Positions 34,839 to 43,999 of a DNA stretch of 64,000 nt are shown here, one piece after another. The translations under genes were made by a program, and so were the position numbers. The notes under the pieces are model-generated. The model was not told where the DNA came from, did not search any database, and saw only the letters and a list, made by a program, of their open reading frames with translations. The DNA is taken from contig CP061031.1 in NCBI GenBank assembly GCA_014490595.1, positions 186,001 through 250,000 on the forward strand, written 5' to 3'. Positions within the stretch are counted from its first letter, which is position 1; each line of letters begins with the position of its first letter. This DNA is from Corynebacterium wankanglinii. Its GTDB lineage: Bacteria > Actinomycetota > Actinomycetes > Mycobacteriales > Mycobacteriaceae.

Positions 34839-36236
34839 CTAGCGAAGCTCCAAACGGCGGGACATGTCGGACGCGAACACGCCGGTCGGGTCGATGGCGC
34901 GGCGGGTTTCCAGCCAGCCGGCCATGCCCGGGTACATGGCGTGGAACTTCTCCGCGGAGGTGCGGGACTCCTTGGCCAGGTAGAGGCGGCCACCGAATTG
35001 CATGACCTGGTCGTCCAGGCGGTCCAGGAACTCGTTCAGACCTGGGCGGATGGGGAAGTCCACGCACACGTTCCAGCCCTTCATCGGGTAGGACAGCGGC
35101 GCCTGGTTGCCTTCGCCGAACAGCTTGAACACGTTGAGCGCGGAGTAGTGGCCGGACGCCTGGATCTCGTAGATGATGTCCTTGAACGGCTCCACGGCGT
35201 CGGTGGGCACCACGAACTGGTACTGCAGGAAGCCGGCCTTGCCGTAGCCGCGGTTCCACTCGCCGATGAGGTCCAGCGGCTGGTAGAACTGCGTGAGGTT
35301 TTTCACGTCGTTGCGGGACGGGGCGCCCATCAGGTAGTACGCCTCGCCGATGGCCATCAGCGACAGCTTGTTCATGGTCCAGGACGGGAAGATGTCCGGC
35401 ACCGTCATCAGCTGCGGGGCCTTGAACTTCAACGGGTCCTTGGCCAGCTTCGGCGCGTACTCCTTGAGCTGGTCCAGCGTGGCCAGCGAGCCGCGGGAGA
35501 TAGTGGAGCGGCCGGTCTTCGGCGGGCCGGAGATCGCGTCGAACCAGGCGGAGGAGTAGGTGTAGTTCACCTCGGAGCCGTCGGAGTGGAACGCGATCGT
35601 CTCGTCCAGGTTGTCGGTGCGGTCGGTGTCCGCGATGAAGTAGGCGGTCTCCGTGAACGTCATCTGGATCCGTGCACGCAGGATGATGCCGGTCAGGCCC
35701 ATGCCGCCGACGGTTGCCCAGAACAGCTCGGCGGTCTCGCCGGTCGGCTCGAGGTGGAGCACGCGGCCGTCCGCCACCAGCAGCTCCATGGACAGCACGT
35801 GGTTGCCAAAGGAGCCCGCGGAGTGGTGGTTCTTGCCGTGGATGTCCGGGCCGATCGCGCCGCCGATGGTGACCTGGCGGGTGCCCGGCAGCACCGGAAC
35901 CCACAGGCCGTAGGGCAGCGCGGCCTTCATCAGCTGGTCCAGCGTCACGCCGGCGTCCACGTCCACGATGCCGGTGTCCGGGTCGATGGAGTGGATGCGG
36001 TTCAAAGGCGTCATGTCCACGACCAGGCCGCCACCGTTCTGGGCGGGGTCGCCGTAGGAGCGGCCCATGCCGCGGGCAATCACGCCGCGGCGCTTGTGCT
36101 CCGGCAGCTCGGAGTTCTCGTCGGCTACCTGCTTGACCGCTTGCGCGATGGTGTCCACGTCGGCGGTGGAGAGCACCTGGGCGGTGGAGGGTGCGGTGCG
36201 ACCCCAGCCGTAGAGGGATTGGGTTGTCAGTTCCAT
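34839..36236 (-). CDS. dprE1: Decaprenylphosphoryl-beta-D-ribose oxidase
   Basis: 465-residue FAD enzyme that oxidises decaprenylphospho-ribose at C2', first step to the arabinan donor. An N-terminal FAD-binding domain ([42 protein letters not shown]) is followed by the substrate domain. The cysteine attacked by benzothiazinone inhibitors is present in [10 protein letters not shown], and the catalytic lysine is likely in YPMKGWN. The ATG at 36236 is preceded by minus-strand TAGGGT (36244-36249), 7 nt upstream, so a leaderless start is preferred over the GTG 6 nt earlier. Confidence 0.95.
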   Translation of the reverse strand: MELTTQSLYGWGRTAPSTAQVLSTADVDTIAQAVKQVADENSELPEHKRRGVIARGMGRSYGDPAQNGGGLVVDMTPLNRIHSIDPDTGIVDVDAGVTLDQLMKAALPYGLWVPVLPGTRQVTIGGAIGPDIHGKNHHSAGSFGNHVLSMELLVADGRVLHLEPTGETAELFWATVGGMGLTGIILRARIQMTFTETAYFIADTDRTDNLDETIAFHSDGSEVNYTYSSAWFDAISGPPKTGRSTISRGSLATLDQLKEYAPKLAKDPLKFKAPQLMTVPDIFPSWTMNKLSLMAIGEAYYLMGAPSRNDVKNLTQFYQPLDLIGEWNRGYGKAGFLQYQFVVPTDAVEPFKDIIYEIQASGHYSALNVFKLFGEGNQAPLSYPMKGWNVCVDFPIRPGLNEFLDRLDDQVMQFGGRLYLAKESRTSAEKFHAMYPGMAGWLETRRAIDPTGVFASDMSRRLELR

Positions 36237-36257
36237 GCCCACAACCCTACCGCCGGA

Positions 36258-36494
36258 CTAGAGGTCCATGATGCTACGAATCTCCGCGGGCAGCTCTTCT
36301 TGGCTGGAAATCACAGGTCTGCCGGCTTCCTTGTGCTCGCGCAGGATCTCGTAGATCCGGGTGCGGCCCTTCGAGTCCACGAAGGGCATCTCCTCCGCCA
36401 TGAGGCGGACCATGAAGTCGGACAACGGAGCGTCGATACGCTGCGCTGCCTCGTGGGTCGCGTCCGGGTCGTCGCCTTTGTAATGCTTCCTCAT
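36258..36494 (-). CDS. Small conserved-looking hypothetical protein
   Basis: 78-residue soluble protein (MRKHYKGDDPDATHEAAQRIDAP..., ends EIRSIMDL). It contains no recognised domain. It is placed just upstream of dprE1 on the same strand, with 21 nt between, so it may be transcribed with it. The start at 36494 is chosen because a TATAGG -10-like sequence (minus strand, 36505-36510) lies 10 nt away, overlapping the promoter of the divergent gene. Function unknown. Confidence 0.55.
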   Translation of the reverse strand: MRKHYKGDDPDATHEAAQRIDAPLSDFMVRLMAEEMPFVDSKGRTRIYEILREHKEAGRPVISSQEELPAEIRSIMDL

Positions 36495-36504
36495 GGCGAT
36501 CAAG

Positions 36505-36512
36505 CCTATATT
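36505..36512. promoter_or_regulatory. Overlapping divergent -10 elements before 36494(-) and 36520(+)
   Basis: CCTATATT contains TATATT on the plus strand (36507-36512, 7 nt before the ATG at 36520) and TATAGG on the minus strand (36505-36510, 10 nt before the ATG at 36494). Confidence 0.45.
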
Positions 36513-36519
36513 GGGCGCC

Positions 36520-37305
36520 ATGTCCAGCACCCTCTACCGCTCAGGCCACCTGGCGCCGGTGATCCGCCTTGCGCAGCGCCGCGCCGGGGCGACGTTGCTC
36601 GTGCGCGTCGGGCTGGTGTCGGACGAGGTGGTGTACCGCTGGGCGGGCATCGACGAAAACGTCACCATCGCCGAGTGCTGCGATGTGGTGGGCGAGGTCT
36701 TCGGCATCGCGGACGTTGGCGCGGATGCGCCGCGGGGGCTCAAGCTTCACGACGTCCTCCGGTCCCCCGGCCAATCCACCCACTTCTCCCACGGCCTGTG
36801 GTCCTTCGAGATGCAGCTGGCCGACATCTACCCGCGCGACGAATCAACCCCGCCGTCCGTGTGCGTGGCGGGTTCGGGCTCGTTCGGCGGGGTGCCCTTC
36901 GACATCGCGGAGGTCAACGCCCGGCTGATCGGCGAGGTCGCCGGGCTGGGCGGCTTGCGCCGCGAAGTGCGGGAGTTCATGGCGCGGGCGAAGGACCACG
37001 ACTTCGCGCCGCTGCTGCAGGCTCTGGACGTGGGCGCGGGGCCGAGCATTGGGGCGCTGCCGGTGGAGGACAACCCAGTGGCCCGCGACGCGTTCTGGGC
37101 CATGGTATTCGCCCAGACCTGCTGCGCGGGCGAGAACACCGCCCACATCGCGGAGAGCATTTTCGCGTCGCTGGGGCACGAGCCGTTGGCGGTGGGTGAG
37201 ATCCGCGCCCTGTGTGCGGAGTCCCTCTCGCTGCTGGATGAGATCGGCGGCGGCAGGAGCCCGGCCGCGATGCTAGATATCTACCGCCAGCTCATGCGCG
37301 GGTAG
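36520..37305 (+). CDS. Hypothetical protein, possibly with pRiA4b ORF-3-like fold
   Basis: 261-residue soluble protein. The N-terminal half (LVRVGLVSDEVVYRWAGIDENVTIAECCDVVGEVFGI) loosely resembles the pRiA4b ORF-3-like domain pattern of a strand pair followed by a helix, but I could not confirm it. The C-terminal half is helical (ARDAFWAMVFAQTCCAGENTAHI). The gene lies between dprE1 and gtrA, divergent from the former, and ends 11 nt before gtrA. No function is assigned. Confidence 0.6.
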   Translation: MSSTLYRSGHLAPVIRLAQRRAGATLLVRVGLVSDEVVYRWAGIDENVTIAECCDVVGEVFGIADVGADAPRGLKLHDVLRSPGQSTHFSHGLWSFEMQLADIYPRDESTPPSVCVAGSGSFGGVPFDIAEVNARLIGEVAGLGGLRREVREFMARAKDHDFAPLLQALDVGAGPSIGALPVEDNPVARDAFWAMVFAQTCCAGENTAHIAESIFASLGHEPLAVGEIRALCAESLSLLDEIGGGRSPAAMLDIYRQLMRG

Positions 37306-37316
37306 GGTATTCGCCC

Positions 37317-37769
37317 GTGGCTTCCACTTCTACCCTGAAACAGCAGCTCGTGCCCTTCCTGTTGGTCGGCGTGGGCTGCGCCGTGATCGACTTCGGCATC
37401 ACCTACACCCTCGACGTGCCGCTGGGGTGGCAGCGCGACTTTGCCAAGGCCGTGGGCTGGGTCTTCGGCACCGTCGCCGCGTACGTGCTCAACTCCAAGT
37501 TCTCCTTCAACGCCAAGATCAACGCGAAGAAGGCCGGCGCGGTGTTCGTGCTTTACGCCGTCACCTTCGCGGTACAGATGGTGCTGTGGCGGGTGACGGA
37601 TTCCCCGCTGACCTCCATGGGCCTGGAAAACCCGTGGAAGAACCTCGTCTCCTTCGTCATCGCGCAGGGCGTGGCCACCGTGACCAACTTTGAGCTGCAG
37701 CGGCACTGGATCTTCAAGGAGTCCAAGAAGACTATGGCCGCCGAAAGTCCTCTCGCGCCCCCCGCCTAA
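37317..37769 (+). CDS. GtrA family membrane protein
   Basis: 150-residue protein with four hydrophobic segments of the GtrA family: LVPFLLVGVGCAVIDFGITY, GWVFGTVAAYVLNSKFSF, then two C-terminal helices ending FELQRHWIF. The mycobacterial homologue beside dprE1 (Rv3789) has been linked to decaprenyl-phospho-arabinose handling or to recruitment of AftA. The start is GTG at 37317 with TAGGGT (37303-37308) 8 nt upstream; the TAG of that hexamer is also the stop of the preceding gene. The 3' end overlaps glfT1 by 38 nt antisense. Confidence 0.88.
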   Translation: MASTSTLKQQLVPFLLVGVGCAVIDFGITYTLDVPLGWQRDFAKAVGWVFGTVAAYVLNSKFSFNAKINAKKAGAVFVLYAVTFAVQMVLWRVTDSPLTSMGLENPWKNLVSFVIAQGVATVTNFELQRHWIFKESKKTMAAESPLAPPA

Positions 37770-38634
37770 GCAGCTTCAGCCACTGGTAGAAGCCCTTCGG
37801 GTCCTTCTTTTCCACCAGGAAGAACCATCCGAAGCGCACCACCTCCTGCAACTGCATCTTCTTCATGCCGCGTTGGTTGATGATGTAACCGCGGTTGCGG
37901 TACGTGAAGTAGCGCTTGGTGGGGTTGTCCGGGAACTGGGCGTGCGCGCGCCCGCCCATGATGGGGTGGAACTCGCCCGAGCCGTCCGGGTGCAAATAAA
38001 AGGTGGTCAGCGCGGTGCCGTATTTCAGGCCGGACTGTGCCAGGCGGCGGTGGTACTCCACCTCGTCGCCGCGGATGAACAGGCGGTAGTCCGGCACGCC
38101 GATGCGCTCCATCGCTTTTGCGGAGATCAACGCGCCGTTGAACAGGCTGGCGTACTGGGGCAGGAAGTCGCCCGCCAGCTCATCTACCCGGCGGTGCCAC
38201 GTGGTGCCCTGCCTCAATGGGAAGGCCAGCTTCTCCGGGTCGTCGATGTTGGCCACCACGGGCGAGACCTCCGCCAGCTGGTGCTTCGCAGCCACCCGGT
38301 AGAGCTCCTCCAAGACGGTGTGGTCCTTGGGGCGGCCGTCGTCGTCCGCACACCAGATGGCGTCCGCGCCGAGCGCGAGGGCGTGAAGGAACCCGTACGC
38401 GAACCCGCCCGCGCCGCCGAGGTTGGTGTGCGAGGGAAGGTAGATGGCGCGGTGGGCCGCGAGGTCGTCGAGAAGCAATTGCACCTCTTCCTGCGCCCCG
38501 TTGTCCACCACAATCACCCAATCCACCGGGTGCGTCTGGTTGACCACCTGCTCGAGGGAGTGTTTGAGCAGGTCAACACGGTGGTGGGTGACAATCACGG
38601 CGGCGGTGGTGCCGCGGGGATCAAGCGCAGTCAT
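37732..38634 (-). CDS. glfT1: Galactofuranosyltransferase GlfT1
   Basis: 300-residue GT2-type enzyme that adds the first two galactofuranosyl residues to the decaprenyl-linked rhamnosyl-GlcNAc acceptor. Seen: AVIVTHHRVDLLKHSLEQV, VIVVDNG, NLGGAGGF and the DXD-type CADDDGRP near residue 105, followed by RLFIRGDEVEYHRR (acceptor/catalytic ED region). The ATG at 38634 has a CACAAT hexamer 7 nt upstream; the ATG at 38643 is an alternative. Confidence 0.9.
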   Translation of the reverse strand: MTALDPRGTTAAVIVTHHRVDLLKHSLEQVVNQTHPVDWVIVVDNGAQEEVQLLLDDLAAHRAIYLPSHTNLGGAGGFAYGFLHALALGADAIWCADDDGRPKDHTVLEELYRVAAKHQLAEVSPVVANIDDPEKLAFPLRQGTTWHRRVDELAGDFLPQYASLFNGALISAKAMERIGVPDYRLFIRGDEVEYHRRLAQSGLKYGTALTTFYLHPDGSGEFHPIMGGRAHAQFPDNPTKRYFTYRNRGYIINQRGMKKMQLQEVVRFGWFFLVEKKDPKGFYQWLKLLRRGAREDFRRP

Positions 38635-38742
38635 GGGCTTCATTGTGCCCGAGGGATCCACACGCCGGTTTTTCGCGTCTAAGTAGCCATGGTGAATCTG
38701 TATGACGGCATGGAAGTCGGCCCAGGAAACAGTCTGCTCCCG

Positions 38743-38758
38743 GCGGGAGATCTCCCGC
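38743..38758. promoter_or_regulatory. Perfect 16-bp palindrome, possible operator
   Basis: GCGGGAGATCTCCCGC is a perfect palindrome ending 5 nt before the likely ATG (38764) of the DUF559 nuclease gene. It could be an autoregulatory operator, as AbiEi-type proteins bind inverted repeats in their own promoters, or an mRNA hairpin covering the ribosome-binding region. Confidence 0.4.
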
Positions 38759-38763
38759 AAGGG

Positions 38764-39660
38764 ATGAGAACAACCCAGGTGAGTGCCCGGTTTCACATGC
38801 TTGCCCGGGAGGCGCGGCCCTATGAGTTAGCGCGTGCGGACGCGCGCAGGCACCCGCGCGGCGTGCTCTACGAAATCCCGGCCGCGTATCGCGCAGCCGC
38901 CCACGGCATTGAAAACCCCGACATGGTTGTTCTCGCCCACGGCGCTCTGGCGTTGTACGGGCTCCGATACCAGGTGGAAGGTAAAGACACGGTGCTCATG
39001 CACTCAGCGGCGGGCAGGAACTCCCACGGCAACATCCGCAAGCCATCCATTGTTCGGCGGGGGTGCAAGAATGAGCACATATGGCAGGTCAGGCACTGCG
39101 GGTACCCCCTGCAGGTGGCCCGCCGGCAGCGGCGACGGCGCAAGCGCTGCGGGAGATCCGGAGGGCGTCGTTAAGCGATGGCGACACCTTCGCCGGTTAC
39201 AGCCCGGACGTGGTGGAGGCGATCACGCTCATTGACTGCGTGCGGCGACACCTGGGCATCGCCCAGCGGACATCCTTCAGGCCAGCAAAGGAACGGTGTG
39301 CCAGCGGTGGCTCACCTCGGCGCTGGCGGCATCGAGCAACCTGGCGGACTCCCCGAGGGAGACCGAGATGAGACTGCTGGCCAGAATGGTGTGCGACCAT
39401 TTCGGGCTGCACCTGGAGGAGCAGGTTGTCGTCCGCGACGGCAACAGGGTGGTGACCAGGTTCGACCTTGCCATCCCCGAGCTTCGGATCGGCATCATGT
39501 ACGACGGCGCCCCCATGGCGAGGATCGGCAGTGGAAGAAGGACACCGAGATCAACACGGACCTCACCGTTTCCGGTTGGCGGGTGCTTCGGTACACGTCC
39601 GCGACGCTGCACAAGCTGGTGCGGCAGCTCGCGGCACTCATTCGGGAGCTGCGGCTGTGA
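38764..39660 (+). pseudogene. AbiEi-like / DUF559 endonuclease-like gene with three frameshifts
   Basis: After repair about 299 residues. The N-terminal half has an AbiEi-like pattern (ELARADARRHPRGVLYEIP, then VLAHGALALYGL). The C-terminal half is a DUF559/Vsr-like nuclease domain: TRFDLAIPELRIGIMYDG, then DRQWKKDTEINTDLTVSGWRVLRYTSATL. The frame changes at about 39085-39092, at CCC 39262-39264 and at CCCCC 39510-39514; one added base at each restores a continuous protein. Either the gene is dead or the consensus is wrong. The stop codon TGA at 39658 is also the first three bases of the inverted-repeat element that follows. It sits between glfT1 and wzt, where no nuclease is expected. Confidence 0.65.
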
Positions 39661-39732
39661 CAGATTCGGCGGGTGGCTGGCGGCGACCTGGGGGTTTTCG
39701 GGTCGGCCGCCGGATGTTGGTGGAATCTGTCA
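39658..39732. repeat. 75-bp inverted-repeat element, copy 1
   Basis: The element begins TGACAGATTC and ends GAATCTGTCA, a perfect 10-bp terminal inverted repeat. Inside, GGCGGCGACC pairs with GGTCGGCCGCC to give a second stem, so the whole element can fold as a nested hairpin. It carries no reading frame. Confidence 0.75.
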
Positions 39733-39750
39733 GGGGTGGGGCGTTGGTTG

Positions 39751-39824
39751 TGACAGATTCGGCGGGTGGTTGGCGGCGACCTGGGGTTTTCGGGTCGGCC
39801 GCCGGATGTTGGTGGAATCTGTCA
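39751..39824. repeat. 75-bp inverted-repeat element, copy 2
   Basis: Nearly identical to copy 1 and in the same orientation, 18 bp downstream. It is 74 bp because one G is missing from a G run, and there is one further C-to-T difference. Same terminal and internal inverted repeats. Confidence 0.75.
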
Positions 39825-39829
39825 AAAAG

Positions 39830-40647
39830 CTACTGCCTATCGACGACAGCTTCGCCCCCACCCCCGCCATGGAACCGCTCCACCAACTCCGCGACGTACT
39901 CGCCGGTCTCAGGCCCCTCGTAGGCGCCTACCACGTCGGCGACTAGGCCGGCCTCCCTGATTTCGCCCTTGTCCACCCACAGGGCGGTGTTGCACAGCTG
40001 GGCCAAAAAGTCGTTGGAGTGCGAAGCGAAGACCAAGATGCCGGATCGCTCCACCATTTCGGCCAGCTTCACCCGGGCCTTGGCCATGAAGGCGGCGTCG
40101 ACGGCCCCGATGCCCTCGTCCAACAGCAGGATCTCCGGTTCGATGGAGGTGACCACGCCCAGGGCCAAGCGCACGCGCATGCCGGTGGAGTAGGTCCGAA
40201 GCGGCATGGAGAGGTAGTCGCCGAGCTCGGAGAATTCGGCGATCTCGTCCATCTTGGCCTTCATCTGCTTGCGCGTCTGGCCCAGGAACAGCCCGCGGAT
40301 GATGATGTTTTCGTAGCCGGATATCTCCGGGTCCATGCCCACGCCGAGGTCGAACACTGGCGCGACGCGGCCGCGCACGTCGGCGACGCCGCGGGTGGGC
40401 TCGTAGATCCCCGACAAGAGCCTCAACAGGGTGGATTTTCCGGCGCCGTTGTGGCCGACCAGCCCGACGCGGTCGCCCTCCCGCAGGTGGAGGTTGATGT
40501 CGCGGAGCGCCTCCCAACCACGGTGTTGGAGGCGTTTTTGCCGATGTTGCCGCCGGCGGAAGACATCATGGCCTTCTTCAGGGAGCGGGACTTGGCGTCG
40601 AAGATGGGGAAGTCGACGCAGGCGTTGTAGGTGTCGATGGAAACCAC
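39830..40647 (-). CDS. wzt: Wzt-type ABC transporter ATP-binding protein (one frameshift)
   Basis: About 272 residues after repair. Polysaccharide-export ATPase: HNGAGKST (Walker A), TYSTGMRVRLALGV (signature variant typical of O-antigen/teichoic acid exporters), ILLLDEGIGAVD (Walker B), FASHSN (H-loop). The N-terminal extension SIDTYNACVDFPIFDAKSRSLKKA is the usual actinobacterial one. One G is missing opposite CCC at 40513-40515; restoring it gives VVGEALRDINLHLREGDRVGLVG. GTG start at 40647, 5 nt after a perfect AGGAGGT. Homologue of Rv3781, the presumed galactan exporter ATPase. Confidence 0.88.
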
Positions 40648-40657
40648 GGTGTACCTC

Positions 40658-41545
40658 CTATACCCAGTACGGCACGCGGAAGCGCCAACGCTTCATGGCA
40701 AGCAGGGTGATCAGGACGCCGACCACCGTGCACGCGAGGACGATGCCCCAGTGGTAGGGGGCCAGAGGTTCGTCGATAAGCGGGGCCCGCACGATTTCCA
40801 AGTAGTGGAACAGGGGGTTGATCTCCGCGAGCATCGCCCGCTTCTCGACGGCTCCGCCTTGCTCCTTCAACGTCCTCGTCGTCCACACGATCGGGGTGAC
40901 GTAGAACAGGAGCTGCACCAGCGCCTCGAGCAGCGGCGCGACGTCGCGGAAACGCGTGGCCACCATGCCGAAGAACATGGCCACCCACACGCCGTTGACA
41001 ACCAGCAGGGCAAGACCCGGGATGAACAGCAGCGTGTGTAGCGTCAGCGGGATGCGGAAGATGAGCACCAGCAGCAGCCAGATCACCAGGTTGTGGGCCA
41101 GAAACAGCATTTGGCGCCACACCAGCCGGTAGACGTGGACGGACAGTGCCGAGGGGAGCTGCTTGATCAGGCCCTCGTTTTCGATGAAGACGTTCGCGCC
41201 GTCCTTGATGCAGCCGGAGATGAAGCCCCAGACGATGAAGCCGACGGTGACGTGCGGCAGGAAGTCCGCCACGTCGATTTGGAACAGCATGGAGTAGAGC
41301 AGACCCAGCGCCAGCGACATCACGCCGGTGGCGATGGTGATCCACAGCGGGCCCAGGGTGGAACGGCGGTAACGCTGCTTGATGTCCTGCCACCCCAGCT
41401 GCAGCCACAGCTCGTGCTGGCCCCATCCGCGCACGAGATCATCGAATGCGCGGCGGAATGTCTTGGACTTCGACGGCGGCGTGTTCTCGCCCGGAGGGCT
41501 GGTCATGCGGGCGACGTCTGCGCGCAGCTGTTCTACGTTGTGCAC
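40658..41545 (-). CDS. wzm: Wzm-type ABC transporter permease
   Basis: 295-residue ABC-2 polysaccharide permease with six hydrophobic segments. ELWLQLGWQDIKQRYRRSTLGPLWITI is the amphipathic gate-helix/first-TM pattern of O-antigen exporters, and PIVWTTRTLKE, INPLFHYLEIVRAPLI are the second family blocks. It pairs with the ATPase 10 nt downstream to export the lipid-linked galactan or arabinogalactan precursor (Rv3783 homologue). A GTG at 41545 is chosen because minus-strand TAGGGT (41553-41558) lies 7 nt upstream; ATG at 41506 is an alternative. Confidence 0.9.
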   Translation of the reverse strand: MHNVEQLRADVARMTSPPGENTPPSKSKTFRRAFDDLVRGWGQHELWLQLGWQDIKQRYRRSTLGPLWITIATGVMSLALGLLYSMLFQIDVADFLPHVTVGFIVWGFISGCIKDGANVFIENEGLIKQLPSALSVHVYRLVWRQMLFLAHNLVIWLLLVLIFRIPLTLHTLLFIPGLALLVVNGVWVAMFFGMVATRFRDVAPLLEALVQLLFYVTPIVWTTRTLKEQGGAVEKRAMLAEINPLFHYLEIVRAPLIDEPLAPYHWGIVLACTVVGVLITLLAMKRWRFRVPYWV

Positions 41546-41651
41546 GCAATTCACCCTAGTGCACTGCATTTCTACGCCCGAGCTGGCGGTGTGCACCGTG
41601 TCGGACGGGCGTGCATAATTGGGTGCATTCTTGCGTGAAGGGAGGTTGGCC

Positions 41652-42859
41652 GTGGCGTATGACGTGTGGGGGGTGCGCGGTCTGTACACCTCGCTGGGCG
41701 ACGGCTGGACGTACCTCAACGCCCACGACCGGCCCCAGGTGCCGGAGAAGGTGGCCTCCGCGGTGTGGCGCAGCGTGCGCAGCGCCGCCTTGGTGCCGCC
41801 GCCGGAGCCGGTGTTGGGCTCGCACTCCAAGCAGTCCCTGGGCCAGCCGGAGGGGCAGCTCTACCCGGAGATGGCGCGAGTGGCCATCGCGGATCTGGCG
41901 GGTGTGACCGCGGACCAGGTGATCTTGGGCCCGAGCGTGCCTGCCTTGTACTCGGCGCTGGTAACCGCCATGGCGCCGATGCTGCGCCGCAGCTCCACCA
42001 TCGTGCTCAACCCGCTGGACCGGCCGCACCTGACCCAGCGGCTGCGGCGCGCCGGGCTGGAGGAGAAGTGGGCCCAGGCCGATTTAGCCACCGGCGACCT
42101 TCCGGCCTGGCAGTACGCGGAGATCGCGGATGGGTCCACCCGCCTGGTGTCGGTGCCGGCGGCGCACCCCGAGCTGGGCAACGTGGTGGGGGTCTCCGGC
42201 ATCGTGGACGCGGTGCGCGAGAAATCCCGCGCGTGGGTGCTTGTGGACGCCACGGCGTACGCCCCCTACCGCCCCTCGACCTGGACGTGTGGGGAGCGGA
42301 CGTGGCGGCGGTGGACATCGCGCAGCTGGGCGGCCCCGACATCGCCGCGCTGATCTTCCGCGATTCCACCATGTTCAAGCGCCTGAACATGGACGCGCTG
42401 GAGCTGGAGGTTTCCCAGGGTTTGGCCGGAGGCGTACCCGCGGTAGTGGACCACTACGCGTCCCTGGTGGAGGGTTTCTCCGGGCGGCCGACCCGCCGCA
42501 ACCGCCTAAAACACTCGATGGGGGCGACCACCGCCTATCTCAACGGCCTGCGCGACGACTTGCACACCTTCCTGGGTACGTTGCCCGCCGTGCACATTGT
42601 CGGCGTGAGCGGTGAGGCGGCCGCGGACGCGCGGGTGGAGCGCCCCCGGTTGGCGTTCGGCGTGACCGGAGTACCCAGCGAAACCGTGCTGCGCCGCCTG
42701 CTCGCCAACGGCATCGTGGCCACGCAGACCTGTGCGACCCCGTTGCTCGAGGACATGGGTGTCGCCGACATCGGCGGCGCCGTAACCATCGCCATGTCGC
42801 CGTTTAACACGCAGAACGACATCGAGCAGCTGGTGCGCACGGTGGCGTCTTTGGCCTAG
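41652..42859 (+). CDS. Class V aminotransferase/cysteine desulfurase-like enzyme (one frameshift)
   Basis: About 402 residues after repair; homologue of the Rv3778c type that accompanies the cell-wall locus in mycobacteria. It contains ARGAR-like small-domain sequence, GVVS-like GVVG/NVVGVSGI, DATAYAPYRP and AQLGGPDIAAL in the cofactor region; the usual pyridoxal-phosphate lysine (SxHK) is not seen and appears replaced near QLGGPDI, so activity is doubtful. The frame breaks in CCCC at 42272-42275; one added C restores RPLDLDVWGADVAA. GTG start at 41652 with GGGAGG 7 nt upstream. Confidence 0.78.
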
Positions 42860-42884
42860 TGACGCTTAGCCGCGCTCCGCTCGG

Positions 42885-43823
42885 CTAGGAAACCACAAGA
42901 AGGATCTTCCCGGTGTTGGCGCCGGAATCCAGGTGTTCGTGGGCCTTTTTCGCGTCTGCGAGCGGGAAGCGCGCGGAGATGTTCGGGGTGATCTTGCCGG
43001 CCTCGATGAGCGGCCAAACGTGTTCCACGGTGGAGGCCACAATCGCGGCCTTCATCGGCCGCGGGCGCGCGCGCAGGGTAGTGGCGTGCACCGACAGGCG
43101 CCGCGGCATCATCCGTCCCAGCGACAGGGTGCCCTTCGGACCGCCCTGCACCGCGATGACGATGAGGTGCCCGTCCGTGTTCAGCGCCTTGATGTTCTGC
43201 TCCAGGTACGGCCCGCCGACCACGTCCAGGATCGTGTCCGACCATTCGGGCAGTTCCTCCGCGAAATCCTGCTCCTTGTAATTAATGAGGACGTCCGCGC
43301 CGAGCTCCCGGCAGTACTCCAGCTTCTCCTGGCTGCCGGCGGTCACAGCAACCTCGCACCCCATTGCCTTGCACATCTGGATGGCAAAGGAGCCGATGCC
43401 GCCCGAACCGCCGTGGATGAGCACCCGGTCGCCCTCCTGGATTCCCGCCACCATGCCCAGGTTCGACCAGACCGTGCAGGCGACCTCGACCACGCCGGCG
43501 GTCTCTTCCACCGTGAGGCCCTCCGGGATCGGCGTGAGCTGCCCCTCCGGCACCGCCACGTACTCCGCGTAGCCGCCGCCGGCGAGCAGGCAGCCGACCT
43601 CCTGGCCCTGTTCGCGGTCTGTGGCGCCTGGGTCCGCGATCACGCCCGCGCACTCCAGGCCCATGATCTCGGACTCGCCCTTCGGCGGCGGGTATTTGCC
43701 CGCGGCCTGCATCAGGTCACCCCGGTTCACGCCAGCGGCTGCGACTTTGACCAGGACTTCGCCGTCGCGGAGGGTGGGCGAAGCGGTGTCGTAAAACGTG
43801 AGTTCCTCATTGATTGCCTTCAT
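42885..43823 (-). CDS. NADPH:quinone oxidoreductase family protein
   Basis: 312-residue zinc-free MDR-family reductase. GVNRGDLMQAAGKYPPP matches the PIG3/quinone oxidoreductase N-terminal domain; nucleotide-binding HGGSGGIGSFAIQMCKAMG near residue 138 is the AxxGxxG Rossmann motif. Counterpart of Rv3777, which is adjacent to the aminotransferase in M. tuberculosis as it is here. Minus-strand TAGCCT (43830-43835) is 6 nt before the ATG. Confidence 0.9.
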   Translation of the reverse strand: MKAINEELTFYDTASPTLRDGEVLVKVAAAGVNRGDLMQAAGKYPPPKGESEIMGLECAGVIADPGATDREQGQEVGCLLAGGGYAEYVAVPEGQLTPIPEGLTVEETAGVVEVACTVWSNLGMVAGIQEGDRVLIHGGSGGIGSFAIQMCKAMGCEVAVTAGSQEKLEYCRELGADVLINYKEQDFAEELPEWSDTILDVVGGPYLEQNIKALNTDGHLIVIAVQGGPKGTLSLGRMMPRRLSVHATTLRARPRPMKAAIVASTVEHVWPLIEAGKITPNISARFPLADAKKAHEHLDSGANTGKILLVVS

Positions 43824-43853
43824 GCGGCCAGGCTACGTTAGACTGCTCGCGTT

Positions 43854-43941
<88 letters not shown>

Positions 43942-43957
43942 ATTTCTTTTTGAAGGT

Positions 43958-43996
43958 AAAACCGGCTCGGGAGGTGATCCCGAGCCGGTTTTTTAT
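43958..43996. terminator. Rho-independent terminator, usable in both directions
   Basis: AAACCGGCTCGGG pairs with CCCGAGCCGGTTT around a 7-nt loop and is followed by a T run on the plus strand; an A run on the left makes it work for the minus-strand gene ending at 44000 as well. Confidence 0.85.
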
Positions 43997-43999
43997 CGG

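Noticed and set aside
39658-39824. CRISPR array
   Set aside because: Only two units of 75 bp with an 18-bp spacer, terminal inverted repeats and no cas genes.
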